31,306 nt of DNA from Hepatocystis sp. ex Piliocolobus tephrosceles (Eukaryota; Apicomplexa; Aconoidasida; Haemosporida; Plasmodiidae): positions 1 to 31,306 of the forward strand of contig CABPSV020000092.1 in NCBI GenBank assembly GCA_902459845.2, written 5' to 3'. The translations under genes were made by a program, and so were the position numbers. The notes below the pieces were generated by a model. The model was not told the origin of the DNA. It searched no databases and was given only the letters and a program-made list of their open reading frames with translations. This document shows, in pieces, positions 20,360-31,306 of this stretch (positions within the stretch are counted from its first letter, which is position 1; each line of letters begins with the position of its first letter).

Positions 20360-20394
<35 letters not shown>

Positions 20395-21459
20395 TCATTT
20401 GGCAGTGTTACTAATGCAGACGAAAGGGTCAATAAATCATATGATTATAAAAAAAATATATCAGGTAGTACTAGTATAAATAATGGAAGTTCTGATGGTG
20501 ATGAAAACAGTAGTGACAATAGCAGCGGTAGTAGTGACAATAGCAGCGGTAGTAGTAACAATAGTAATATTAATTATATTGATATTTCTGATGTAAATAA
20601 TTTAATACATAAAAATTTTAGACGTAATATTAATGATAAAAATTTTAATTTATTAAAAAAAAGAAATACTACTTCTAATAGTTTATTATATATAAATATG
20701 AAAAATATTTTTACAAATATTAACGTAACAGCTGTTCGTGATTTTTTTTGTTATATGCATGGAAATAATTATTCAAATAATATATCTATTAATTCTTATT
20801 TGTATATATCATGGAATATAGGTAATATAATTTATCAAAATTTATATAGCTCTAGTGAAAATATTACTATTAACGCTCATAGTTTAATAAGTAGTAATAA
20901 TATTAATGATGATGTTATATTAAAATTAAAAATTGATGAAAATAATAAAAGAATATATCCATCTAATTTAATTCATTCTTTATTAATGAATATAAAAAGT
21001 AATATTTATATTAATAATGAATATATTGTATTAGATATAATTTTAAATGTTTTTCATATGTTATCAACTCATTTAACACCTATTATAGAAAGTATATTAG
21101 AGATAGAATATGGAAAAAGATGGATAGTAGATAGTAAAATACCAAAAAGTAATATTTGGGAAAAAGAAAAAGGAAAAAACGAATTAGACGTTGAAGGTAT
21201 TATTCATATTATTACAACATTCTGGATGGATGTCTTCGAAAAAAAAATTAAAAATATTGATATTATAAACATTTTACAAAAAGCATCCATATTTTGGGCA
21301 AATCAAGAAATTTATCATTTTGATCAAGAATTTGTTAAAAAAATAATTGAAAGCTCTTCTTTACTTTTGAAAATTTTCGGAGATTATACCGCAGCAAAAA
21401 GTATTGAAAATATGTACTACAATAAGTATTCAATTTTTAATGATATTTGTGTTGATTGA
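18892..21459 (+). CDS. Large protein with three related beta-rich segments and a C-terminal degenerate Swt1-type HEPN-like domain, 855 aa
   Basis: The first in-frame ATG is at 18892 (AAGATGGAAAAT); the open frame before it lacks ATG. No signal peptide or membrane segment. Three segments (about 1-140, 240-385, 602-690) share a pattern: Asn-Thr/Ser turn, Cys/Phe strand, a GxW-F/NPP or WVEFPYEKI block, then a hydrophobic strand with LNIRFDIP, LNIYWDIN or LYISWNIG. Seg 1 and 2 are Cys-rich. The strand order loosely recalls aegerolysin- or actinoporin-like beta-sandwiches; I do not assign it. Residues about 722-850 read like Swt1-family HEPN domains: TPIIESILEIEYGKRW, then IITTFWMDVFEKKI, then KASIFWANQEIYHF and a last helix SSSLLLKIFGDYTAAKSIE. 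The RNxxxH site is lost (SIFWAN at 799-804). HEPN domains are often RNases; this one likely binds. Poly-Asn and a poly-Lys run interrupt. Confidence 0.85.
20360..20391 (+). repeat. Poly(A) run inside the HEPN-like gene (poly-Lys)
   Basis: About 31 consecutive A in frame encode a run of Lys between segments 2 and 3. Such runs are prone to frameshift in polymerase copying and in sequencing; the frame is intact here. Confidence 0.85.
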
Positions 21460-22331
21460 TTTGTAGAAGGCCTGTGTGTAATATGTGTGTGTTTGTTTTT
21501 GCTTATGGGTTTGTATACTTTTTATGGTGTGATGCGGTACATTGCGCGCGTAGAGCGATTTTACGTAACTGTATACTATACACAAAAAAACACACATAAA
21601 CAAACTTACCTACGCATGCATACATATACGTACACACATCGATGTATGTATGTGCTTGATGAAAGGCACTAAATATGTTTACTTTTTTTGTTTTTTTTTT
21701 TTTTTTTTTTTTTTTTTCACCTTCTTACATTTTTTTTACACTTTTTTACATCTTTTAATAAATTATGTCTTACTCTTATATTTATCATTTTCAATTTATT
21801 GTTGTAAAAAAAAAAAAAAAAAAAAAACCATTTATATTTTAATTTATTCATTCGTTTAGTAGCCTAATCGATTACCGTTAGTAGTATAAACACATACCTA
21901 TTATTTTATACACACATGCCTATTATTTTATTCACACATGTTTATTATCTTATTCACACTCGTCTACTAGCTTACCCATTTATTTATTTATTTATTATTT
22001 TTTTATTTTTTTTTTTTGTTATTTTCAAAGCGAGCACTCATTTCTTAATAAACAAAGTGAATTCCTTATTTATGTCCATTTCATAATTCTTTTTTTTTTT
22101 TTTTTTTAACTATTTGTTAATTTGATTGTTTTATTAATTCGTTTATGTATTTATTATTTATTGATTTGTTTACTTAATTTTTTATTTTTTTTTTATAAAT
22201 TCGTTTATTAATTCATTTGTTCATTTACTAATTTTTTTCACATAAAAAAAAAAAACAAAAAATAAAATATACTAGCATGAACAAACAAATTAATATAAAA
22301 AAAATATATAATAATAAAAAATGGCTAAACC

Positions 22332-22385
22332 AAAAAAAGGTTAAAGCAAAAAAAGGTTAAAGCAAAAAAAGGTTAAAGCAAAAGA
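22332..22385 (+). repeat. 16-bp AAAAAAAGGTTAAAGC repeat, about three copies
   Basis: Exact tandem units in the convergent intergenic region, ending in a variant AAAAGAGGAG. Confidence 0.9.
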
Positions 22386-23270
22386 GGAGAATAGCTAACC
22401 AAAGCTAACCTTCCTTTTGTACTTATTATATCATTGCATTATTTCGCGTTGTTCTGTTTCAGCTCTATTTTATGATTTAATTTTTTTATTTTTTTTAATA
22501 AGCGCTTAAAATGTTCCTTACTAATGTGACTAATTTGTGTTACAAATTATATTATGTTTTAGTTAAAAATGTCAAAATGTGCCTTAATACAACGTAAAAA
22601 GTAACAAAAAAAAGAGAAACATGTGTTGAACAAGTTTTATAAGTTTTATAAGTTTTATAAATTTTATAAGTTTTTTTTTTTTAATGTCTTATAGGCTTAA
22701 GAAACATGTTATATACGCTTTTTGCTCACTAAACAAGTTCATATAATTTTTTTTTAAAACAAAATTTTAATGAAATCATTTTATATTACATATAAAAGAG
22801 CAATTCTGAAAATAGTATAATTTAATTTTTTTTTTTTTTTAAGTTCTCAAAAAAAATAAAAAAAAAGAGATTTAATAAGAACATAAAATTTAAAAACGAA
22901 TTGAAATTCTTTTTATTTTTATGTATGCGTGTAACTATGAATTTTAATAACTTAAGGAAATTAAATATGAAATAAAAGGAAATAAAAACACAAAAGTAAG
23001 CACGTGTGCAACACAAAAGTAAGCGCATGTGTAACACAAATGCGATACAAAATACAAATACAGGTATAGAAGCTAAAGTTTATGTTTAATTACTGTTAAT
23101 ACTAACATTAATGTGCGTTTTTTTTTTTTTTTTTTTTTTTTTCCTTTACAAAAAAATAAGCTAATGATAATGAATAGATAAATAAACAAATAAGTAAAAT
23201 AAATAATATAAAATCACTGCTTCAGTTTTGATAAGGACAGACAAAATATTTCATACTTATGACATATCAT

Positions 23271-23307
<37 letters not shown>

Positions 23308-23425
23308 ATATAATAAAATTTTATATGAATTATCTTTTTAATAATTATGGATTGGTATCCTTTTCTTCTATGAAAACAAATAGGTGTTATTGTATCTTAA
23401 AATAAAAAAAAAGTGTAAGTATATA

Positions 23426-23430
<5 letters not shown>

Positions 23431-23469
<39 letters not shown>
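23431..23469. repeat. (TA)n microsatellite
   Basis: Plain alternating A/T run downstream of the nucleoporin gene. Confidence 0.9.
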
Positions 23470-23471
<2 letters not shown>

Positions 23472-23688
23472 TGCCTATTTGTATGGTTACGTACATGCAT
23501 ACCTTTTGGCACATACATACATTAACAATACCTACTGTAATTAATGAGATAAAAAAAAAAAAAAAAAAAAAAAAAAATACTATTACTACTACTACTTATG
23601 ACTTTGTGCCTAGTATCTGCATCTTTTCTTTTTTTTTTTTTTTTATAATAATAATGGTAGTGGTAATAATGATGATAACTAAGTTTAA

Positions 23689-24129
23689 TTACCTTGAAAA
23701 TATAGAGTTGGTATTCGAGGGTTTAAATATTTGTGGCATAGCAGATGAGGTTTTTTGCTGCAAGATGTTACTATTAGTAGCACCACTAGCAGTTGATCCA
23801 AAAATACTAGTCCCACCTGTAGTACTGCCAAATGTATTATTAGCGCCAGTAGTAGAACCAAAAATGTTAGTACTACCAGTAGAACCACCAAATGTGTTAG
23901 TACCACTAGTAGTAGTATTATTGTTTAACAGATTGAATTTGGTTGTTGAATTGGAATTAAAATTTGGTTGGGTTTGTTTATTTCCATTATACGTTGTTAA
24001 AGCATTTTTTTGAAATAAGTAATTATTAGTCGCATTTAAATTATTTATAGGATTGTTTGTATTAGATAAGTTGTTATTATTGTTATTTAGACTTGAAAAT
24101 AAATTATTATTAAATATATTATTTGTTTG

Positions 24130-24160
<31 letters not shown>

Positions 24161-27100
24161 ACATTGTTCGTATTTATGTTATTATTTGAGAACATAAATG
24201 ATGAAGTCATATTATTTTTTTGTGTGTTAGTATTATTTGATGCAAATAAATTGTTATTGTTATTTATGTTATTGTTCAACATACTCGACTTCATTTGAAA
24301 TAGATTATTATTTGCATTAAGTAGATTATTTGTTGTATTAAAAATATTACCAGTTTTGCTATTAATATTATTATTATTATTACCCCTATTTAAGTTGTTG
24401 TTTGAGGAAAAACTACTGAACAAGTTATTATTTGTCATATTTTGTGTATTTGAAAATAAATTACTATTACTAACAACATTTTTATTAACTCCACTTGAAA
24501 ATAAATTACTATTAATACTACTATTATTATTACTATTTGAAAACAAATTACTACCAGTAGTACCAATATTATTATTGTTATTATTCGTAGTAGAATTAAA
24601 ACATGTTTTAAATAAACTACTATTATTATTATTAACTGTACTGTTTGTGTTAAATGTATTATTATTTTGAGAAAAACTGTTAAAATTTGAATTGTTTGTA
24701 TTAAATAAATTTATATTCTTATTATTATTATTAGTGTTGTTAGTGTTGTTATTTAAAAAGTTATTAATAGGTTTATTTCCTGAAAATAGAGAAGATGAAG
24801 TATTATTATTTAGCGTATTATTCATTCCAAATAAAGTAGAATTGTTCGTATTTGTATTGTTACCTTGTATACCAAAATTAATCTTACTACCAAAAATGTT
24901 ACCATTGTTGTTGGTAGTAGACGTAAATAAATTATTTGGTGCCTTGTTTATGTTATTTTGATTATTTGTAGTAAATAAATTATTATTTGGCATTTGGTTA
25001 ATATTTGAAGCCGTTCCAAATATGCCACTTCTTTGTGTAGTTGAAGAATTATAATTGTTAAGACCACCAGCTGAAAATAAATTATTATTATTATTATTAT
25101 TTTTTTGAACAATAGTATTAGGATTAGTATTATTATTTATACCTGAAAATATATTAGTTTTATTATTATTTGCAGTATTAATATTTGAAAATATACCACT
25201 ATTCATCGTGTTATTATTATTATTTGTAGTATTATTAGTAGTTATAGTATTATTAAACAAGTTACTATTATTATTATTATTAAATATACTGTTTGACATT
25301 AAATTTGATGGGTTATTGTTTATGTTATTATTGGGATTATTATTCATAGGCGATTTAAAAAGGTTGGATGTAGAATTGTTATTAAATAACCCGCTTGTTC
25401 CTAATCCTGTCGTACCCAAACCAGTCGTACCCAAACCAGTCATACCCAAACCAGTTGTACCCAAACCAGTTGTACCCAAACCAGTTGTACCAAAACCAGT
25501 GGTAGCCAAATTAGTTGACATGCCTAACATATTGTTATTGTTGCTATTTTTAGCTCCAAATAAGTTATTCGTTAGGTCATTACTAAACATATTATTTGTT
25601 GTGTTAGTACCTCCGAAGATATTACTAGAACTATTTTGTGTTGTATTATTTGCGAATGTATTATTAGATATATTGTTTCCGAATATATTAGGTGTATTCT
25701 TTTGTAATAAATTAGTTGTATTATTCGTTATGTTACTAAAAATATTAGATGTTGTAGTAGTATTATTAAGATTTGAAATAGTATTGTTTAGAGAATTAAT
25801 GTTATTATTAACGTTATTCATTAAATTCATGTTGGTATTGTTTACGTTTGTTGTACCGAATATATTAGGAGTTGTATTATTGCCCAACATATTATTATTA
25901 TTATTATTATTAAGCATATTATTATTATTAAGCATATTATTATTATTAAGCGTATTATTATTATTATTAAGCATATTATTATTATGAAGCATATTATTAT
26001 TATTATTAAGCATATTATTATTATTATTAAGCATATTGTTGTTATTAAGCATATTGTTGTTATTAAGCATATTATTATTATTAAACATATTGTTGTTATT
26101 AAGCATATTATTATTAAACACATTATTATTAACCATGTTGTTATTAACCATATTATTATTAGCCATGTTATTATTAGCCATGTTATTATTCACATTTAAT
26201 GTTCTATCTTGAGATGTAGGAAGATTTCCACCTAAATTCAAAGAGTTATAATTTGGTAATCCCAACATATTAGGTGATTGTATATTCAGTTGTGTCATGT
26301 ATAGCATGTCCATATTTTGTTGTCCCATGTCAAAACTGAACATATTATTATTGTTATGATTAAAAGTTTGATTAATGGCTATTGTAAAATTATTTGACAT
26401 ATGTGTAACTTCTTCAGGTATATGTTGAATCAAATGAAAAGTATTAATCAAATAATCAGAAATATTTAATTTATTATTATTATTATTATATTTTTTAATA
26501 CTATCGGTTGTTTTAAAACAACTAGAAGATGCATTTTTTAACGCAATTAAGTATAAATTATGTTCATTCCAAAAAGACATCCCATTATTAGGAAACCCAT
26601 CATTATACATCCCATTATTATACATTCCATTATTATGTATTCCATTATTATATATTCCATTATTAGGCATTCCATTGTTGTAGATTCCATTATTATACAT
26701 TCCATTATTATACATTCCATTATTATACATATTATTATTATTATACATATTATTAGACTGATATGGCATCATTGATCCGTAGTTCCCTATATCTTGTCCA
26801 TACGACCCATCCTGACCATAAGATCCATACGACTGATACCGATGATCATCTGATAAGTTTATTCTTGAATAAGAAGAATGTAAATCATAAGATATATCTA
26901 ACTTTGAAAAATATTTTTCTCTCTCATATAATTTGACTATTTTTTCAATGAACAGTAAAGCATAAAAACCAGCCGTACAACAATGCTGAATAAAATTTCG
27001 TTGGTTTTGTTCAGATATTGGATTTAGAACAAAAGTAATAAAATGATAAACAAAATCATCACTTAAACAGTATTGAGTGAAGAAGGGATTAATAATTGGT

Positions 27101-29046
27101 TTTTTTCTTGTAAAATTGATTGATCTGAAAAATTTGTAAAGTTTATCTGTATTATTGGAAGGATTGTTTGTATCGTTAACATTAGAGGATGTAATTGCAT
27201 TGTCATCCCAAAAAAATAAGTATTTTTTTTTAATATTTTTATTAAGATATTTTTTTATAGTTTTTTTTGGTATAGTTATAACTTTCATTTTTTTTTTGTA
27301 AAAATTATAATAAAATTCAAGTAATAAGTTTATATTAGATTGTATATTTGATTTTATATAATCAATTAACATATGTTGTTTATTTATAAGATCTATTATA
27401 TATTCTTTATAAGATATATTTTCATTAATATGATAACGTAAAGATTGTTCTATCAATTCTTTTAATTTTTCATTTCTTTCCCTCATCATATCTTTTAATT
27501 CATCATGTACTAAATGCATGATAAAACATGCTTCTTCTTCTATATTAGTTAAAGTATCATAACTTATTGTATTACTAGAAAGAATATTATTATTAACAAT
27601 TCCACCTGTACTAAAAGTATTAGATGTGATTGCAGATAAAGTATCTACTTTTTGAAATCTTAACATTTCTATTTCATTTTGTTCAGCAAGTATTTGAGGT
27701 GTATAATCATTAGATGTGTTATTGACACATTTTAATAAATTATTAATATTTTCAATTATATTAAAATTGTTTATATTATGGTTATTAGTAGTATTATTAT
27801 TAGTAGTACTGTTAATCGTTGTATTATGTAAGTTATACATAGTTTTTATTTTAAAAACTATATTATCTAATTGTAACACTCCTCGAATATGTTTTTTATT
27901 CTTCATTTCAAAAGAAGATATAATAGATTCTTGTTGCATTGTTTCAAATTTTATATTTTCTACTTCTTGTTTATCTTCTATATAATCTCTTTGTATTTCT
28001 TCCATATCATTTTTTATATTTTCTATTTTTTTTAATATATTTTTCATTAAATCTGTATCTTCTTGTGCTTTTTTATTTAACATTTCAAATGGTTCTTTCC
28101 ATTCTGGTATTACATTATATATTTCTTTGAATTTTGGTTCATCTTTTATATAAGATAAATTTTTTCTTTCATAAATATTATGTAACTGAGGTATAATATT
28201 TATAATACTTTTAGAGTAATCATTTTTTTGAGGATATATATTTTTATTGCTGTATAGTTTAAAAACATTTTCGTTTAGTTCAATCATATCATTACTTAGA
28301 TAGTAAAAAAAAGGATTCGGTTCATATGTATCGAATGAATCATGAACATATTGTACATCTCTAATTTTTGTATCATTTGTGTTTGTATTATTATTTGATA
28401 CTTCGGTCGTAGTTGTTATTGTATTTGGTGGTATTGCTTTATTCTTTTCACATGTATCACCTGAAACTGTACCAACCATACTACTACTACCAACAATTTC
28501 ATTATTATTATTCATTTTTAAATTTGCAAGATATTTATTTTTTTCTTTTATATATAATTTATTTCTATCTTCTAATATATTATCCAAATCGTCATACAAA
28601 CTAGTCATAATTTTATTAGATGATTGTTGTTCATATGAATCATTAGCATTTGTATTATTAATATCGACTTCTCCATTTATATTTTTCTCATTATTTCTTT
28701 CATTAACTAGAGCAAGATGAGATAACATTTCTATTGTTTCTACAATGTCTTGGTTATTTTTTGTATTTTTTATTTTAGGATAACATGTATTAATAGTTGC
28801 ATTTAATATTCTTTGAAACTCATAATCTTCATTTAAATCTATTATATTATCTATTTTTTTATTTTTTTTTCTATCTGATTTTTTATTTAAGTTAGTTGTT
28901 AAATCATTAAAATTTTTTTCTTTTTTTTTAGACTTTCTTTTATGTGTTGATTTGGTGAAATGGGGATGCTTATGATTGTCGTTGTCATCGCTACTTTTTT
29001 TATTCTCACTGTTACTATGACTTCTCACGTTACTGTCACTATAATC

Positions 29047-29084
<38 letters not shown>

Positions 29085-30672
29085 CATCATCTATATTATT
29101 TATCATTTCTTCGGAGTCGTCATTAATAAGGGTATACTCATTTATTTCCTCAACGTGTTCCTTTTCGTTTGTTTCGTGATGATAATTATTGCCGTTCATA
29201 TCGTTGCTTCTGTTTCTGCTGCTATCTTTGCTAGTACTTTTTTTATCACCATTGTTAACATGTAAATTGCTTTTCTTATTATGGTATGTATTATATGATT
29301 CATTATTATTGTCTGAACCACTATCAGCAGAAACTACATCTTCATATTCCTCGTTATTACTTGCATGGTTACTGTACATGTGTTTTTTTTTATCGTCCAT
29401 TTTTGTGCTATAATCATTATCACTATGTTCATTGTGTTTATCTTTACTTTTATTTTTACTTTTATCTTTCTTTTGTTTATATTTGTCTTGCTTCTCTTGT
29501 TTGTCTTGCCTATATTTGTCTTGCTTCTCTTGTTTGTCTTGCCTATATTTGTCTTGCCTATATTTGTCTTGCTTCTCTTGTTTGTCTTGCCTATATTTGT
29601 CTTGCTTCTCTTGTTTGTCTTGCCTATATTTGTCTTGCCTATATTTGTCTTGCCTATATTTGTCTTGCTTCTCTTGTTTGTCTTGCTTCTCTTGTTTGTC
29701 TTGCCTATATTTGTCTTGCTTATGTTTGTCTTGCTTTTCTTGTTTGTCTTGCTTCTCTTGTTTGTCTTGCTTTTCTTGCTTATGCTTGCCATGCTCACTT
29801 CCATAGACTAAGTCATTTTTTTTATTTGATAAAGTATCTTCAATTTGATCTGAAATAATCAAATTTGAATGACCGTTTTGTAAAGTTGACGTTTGTTCTA
29901 TGTCATTATTTTTACCACTTCTACTTTTACCACTCTTACTTTTACTATTCCTACTTGTACTATTCCTACTTTTACTATTCCTACTTGTACTATTCCTACT
30001 TGTACTATTCCTACTTGTACTATTCCTACTTTTACTATTCCTACTTGTACTATTCCTACTTGTACTATTCCTACTTTTACTATTCCTACTTTTACTATTC
30101 CTACTTTTACTATTACGGTTTAAATCCATTGTGTCATTCGTTTGTTGCTCCTGATCAAAATCTTTTTCATGATCATAAATATTGGAATATTTTTTATTTA
30201 TAATTTGGTTTACCAATTTTTCTTTATTATCAATATAATTCGCATATTCTTCTTCTGACATATCTTTATCTGAATTTTTTTTATACGAATTAATGACAGT
30301 ATTTATAGTTTTATTTCGTCTATATGATTGTGTTGAACTATTTGTCTTACGTCTGTTATCATGAAAGTCAGGTTTACAACAGCTGTCATCACTATTAATA
30401 TATCTTTCATAGCCAAACAGATCATCATAAGAACTATCATTTGATGAACTATTAAATGAAGATTCTGCCGAAATAGTTATAAAACCTCTGGAAGAATTAT
30501 CTGATAACTCTTGTTTTATATGATTCGAGCCATTTACTCTAATCAAACTATCCTCGCTCAAGCGACTGTTATTATTTAAATGACTTATTTTGTTTTGTTT
30601 CCACTTATTGTCATTCATATTTTTATTTTTTTTTATATTATCAAACTTTATTGAATCATTATCTAGAGCCAT
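23689..30672 (-). CDS. FG-nucleoporin-like protein, 2,327 aa
   Basis: The start MALDNDSIKF has a fair context (AAAGATGGCT). Residues 1-720 are polar and charged, with tandem SRNSK/SRNST (about 186-246) and KQDKQEKQDKYR-type repeats (about 290-400) and a Lys run near 530-542. Residues about 800-1300 form the only complex part, with a likely coiled coil (847-911, IPEWKEPFEML, then ILKKIENIKNDMEEIQ) and further helices to about 1265. Residues 1307-1364 are NNGMYNNG repeats. From about 1490 to the end are Asn-rich spacers with roughly a dozen FG motifs (NIFG, NLFG, TLFG, GIFG), many LF/IF motifs and TTGLG repeats. Helical core plus an FG tail is the plan of nuclear-pore FG proteins, which line the transport channel. 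The Plasmodium nucleoporins are divergent and I cannot match this to a named one. The stop overlaps a donor-like AG|GTAATT. Confidence 0.78.
25397..25513 (-). repeat. 15-bp coding repeat (TTGLG) in the nucleoporin gene
   Basis: About eight units of five residues (TTGFG, TTGLG, MTGLG, TSGLF). Nearly identical units suggest recent expansion. Confidence 0.9.
25890..26195 (-). repeat. Asn/Met/Leu-rich coding repeat (NNNMLNN-type)
   Basis: Units of 12-18 bp built on ATTATT and AAGCAT (plus strand) encode repeated NML, NMF, NMV and NMA words separated by Asn runs. Confidence 0.85.
26580..26752 (-). repeat. 15-bp coding repeat (NGMYN)
   Basis: About eleven five-residue units (NGMYN, NGIYN, NGMPN, NGIHN) just before the helical-to-FG transition. 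Confidence 0.85.
29047..29083 (-). repeat. Poly(T) run (plus strand), poly-Lys in the nucleoporin
   Basis: About 36 consecutive T on the plus strand encode a Lys run on the minus strand at residues near 530-542, within the charged N-terminal region. Confidence 0.9.
29470..29785 (-). repeat. 15- to 24-bp coding repeat (KQDKQEK / YRQDK)
   Basis: Alternating blocks encoding KQEKQDK and YRQDK, highly charged. The repeat order is irregular, as expected from repeated unequal exchange. Confidence 0.88.
29937..30117 (-). repeat. 15-bp coding repeat (SRNSK / SRNST), 12 copies
   Basis: Twelve five-residue units differ only by Lys or Thr at one position. It is basic and Ser-rich. Confidence 0.92.
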
Positions 30673-30826
30673 CTTTAATTTATTTTTGCATAAAAGTGCA
30701 AAAACGAGAAGAATATGTAAATATTTATATGTATATTACAAAACAGCTAAATAAAATAAAAAAATAAAACACTGCTATTAACTTTATTGTACTATTCAAA
30801 CAAAAAAATAGAAAATGAAATGGAAG

Positions 30827-30869
<43 letters not shown>

Positions 30870-31254
30870 AGGACATTGTTGTTAACTCATTTTTTCAGTT
30901 TAAAACTAAAAAAAAAAAAAAAATAAACACATACATAAATAAATAAATGAATAAATAAATGGGTTGGTAAATTAATAATTAATAAAATAAGTAAATAAGT
31001 AAATAAGTAAATAAGTAAGTAAATATGTAAATAAGTAAATAACTAAATTAATAGTTAATAAAATAAATAAATATGTAAATAAGCAAATATAAGTAACAAA
31101 ATTAATTGCATGATAAAATAAATTAGTGTATTAAAAAAAAAAAAAAATAAAATAAAATAAAAAAAATAGGGAGAGGATTACAGCAAGCTTCAAGGAATAA
31201 TATTGAAAAATAATAAAGATATATAAAACAAAAAAAAAAAACAAAAAAAAAAAA

Positions 31255-31306
<52 letters not shown>
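30673..31306. promoter_or_regulatory. Upstream flank of the nucleoporin gene, poly(A)-rich, truncated by the window end
   Basis: It holds a 42-nt poly(A) at 30827-30868, AAAT/GTAAATAA-type repeats (about 30930-31085) and a terminal poly(A) of more than 50 nt from about 31256 that continues past the edge, preceded by C-interrupted A runs. Read from the gene these are poly(T). Promoter role is by position only; no gene is seen. Confidence 0.4.

Larger units (their letters stand above)
21460..23688. other. Convergent intergenic region between the HEPN-like gene and the nucleoporin gene
   Basis: The 3' flank of the left gene has a less AT-rich patch with ATTGCGCGCG and CGTAGAGCGA words (21530-21570). 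Further on are ATTATTTTATNCACACATG-type units (about 21890-21960), an AAAAAAAGGTTAAAGC repeat at 22332-22385, TTTTATAAG repeats at 22632-22672, a 23-bp pair (ACACAAAAGTAAGC...) at 22988-23035, and long poly(T)/poly(A) runs. A (TA)n tract sits at 23431-23469. No convincing gene. A 12-codon minus-strand frame near 22040-22090 is too short to call. Confidence 0.55.

Noticed and set aside
22035..22095. Minus-strand ATG frame MDINKEFTLFIKK
   Set aside because: Only about a dozen codons, with a weak donor and no partner exon.
24053..26199. Several plus-strand Leu/Ile/Val-rich frames
   Set aside because: They are antisense shadows of the Asn-rich nucleoporin coding repeats.
29286..30203. Plus-strand repeat frames (CLAYICLAS, YLYYSYFYY types)
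   Set aside because: They are complements of the KQDKQEK and SRNSK coding repeats on the minus strand.

Overview
The window is a piece of a malaria-parasite (Plasmodium) nuclear chromosome. It most resembles P. falciparum or a close Laverania relative. The signs are extreme AT richness, long poly(dA:dT) and (TA)n tracts between genes, codons ending almost always in A or T, Asn-rich low-complexity inserts in most proteins, and short introns with GTA-type donors and T-rich tracts before AG. The species cannot be fixed from sequence alone. I see no mobile elements, CRISPR, rRNA, tRNA or bacterial-type operons.

Layout, left to right: (1) a CCR4/Angel/nocturnin-type exonuclease-fold gene on +, cut by or starting at the left edge, with three exons to 2888. 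(2) A small single-exon gene on - (3714-4334), not firmly recognised, weakly MED11-like. (3) Divergent from it, a gene on + (4912-7101) for an indole-3-glycerol-phosphate-synthase-like barrel with a probable apicoplast leader and key catalytic residues missing. (4) A roughly 12-exon gene on + (8664-13763) for the GEX1/KAR5 nuclear-fusion protein, with tandem repeats in several introns. (5) A reticulon-domain gene on + (14993-15535). (6) A 3.3 kb gene-poor stretch with a SAP18-like coding remnant broken by an in-frame stop, a possible two-exon micro-gene on -, and two 16-bp-period arrays. (7) A large single-exon gene on + (18892-21459): three related beta-rich segments and a C-terminal domain that reads like a Swt1-type HEPN domain with its catalytic motif lost. 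(8) A 2.2 kb convergent intergenic region. (9) A 2,327-residue FG-nucleoporin-like gene on - (23689-30672), with its promoter-side poly(A)-rich DNA running to the right edge.

The genes do not form one pathway; Plasmodium genes are transcribed singly. Membrane and nuclear-envelope functions recur by position (GEX1, reticulon, FG-nucleoporin), but the sequence gives no evidence that they are linked. The most noteworthy points are the degenerate HEPN-like domain, the catalytically altered TrpC-like barrel, the interrupted SAP18-like frame and the repeat-bearing introns of GEX1. All functional calls rest on reading motifs by eye; no database search was run.
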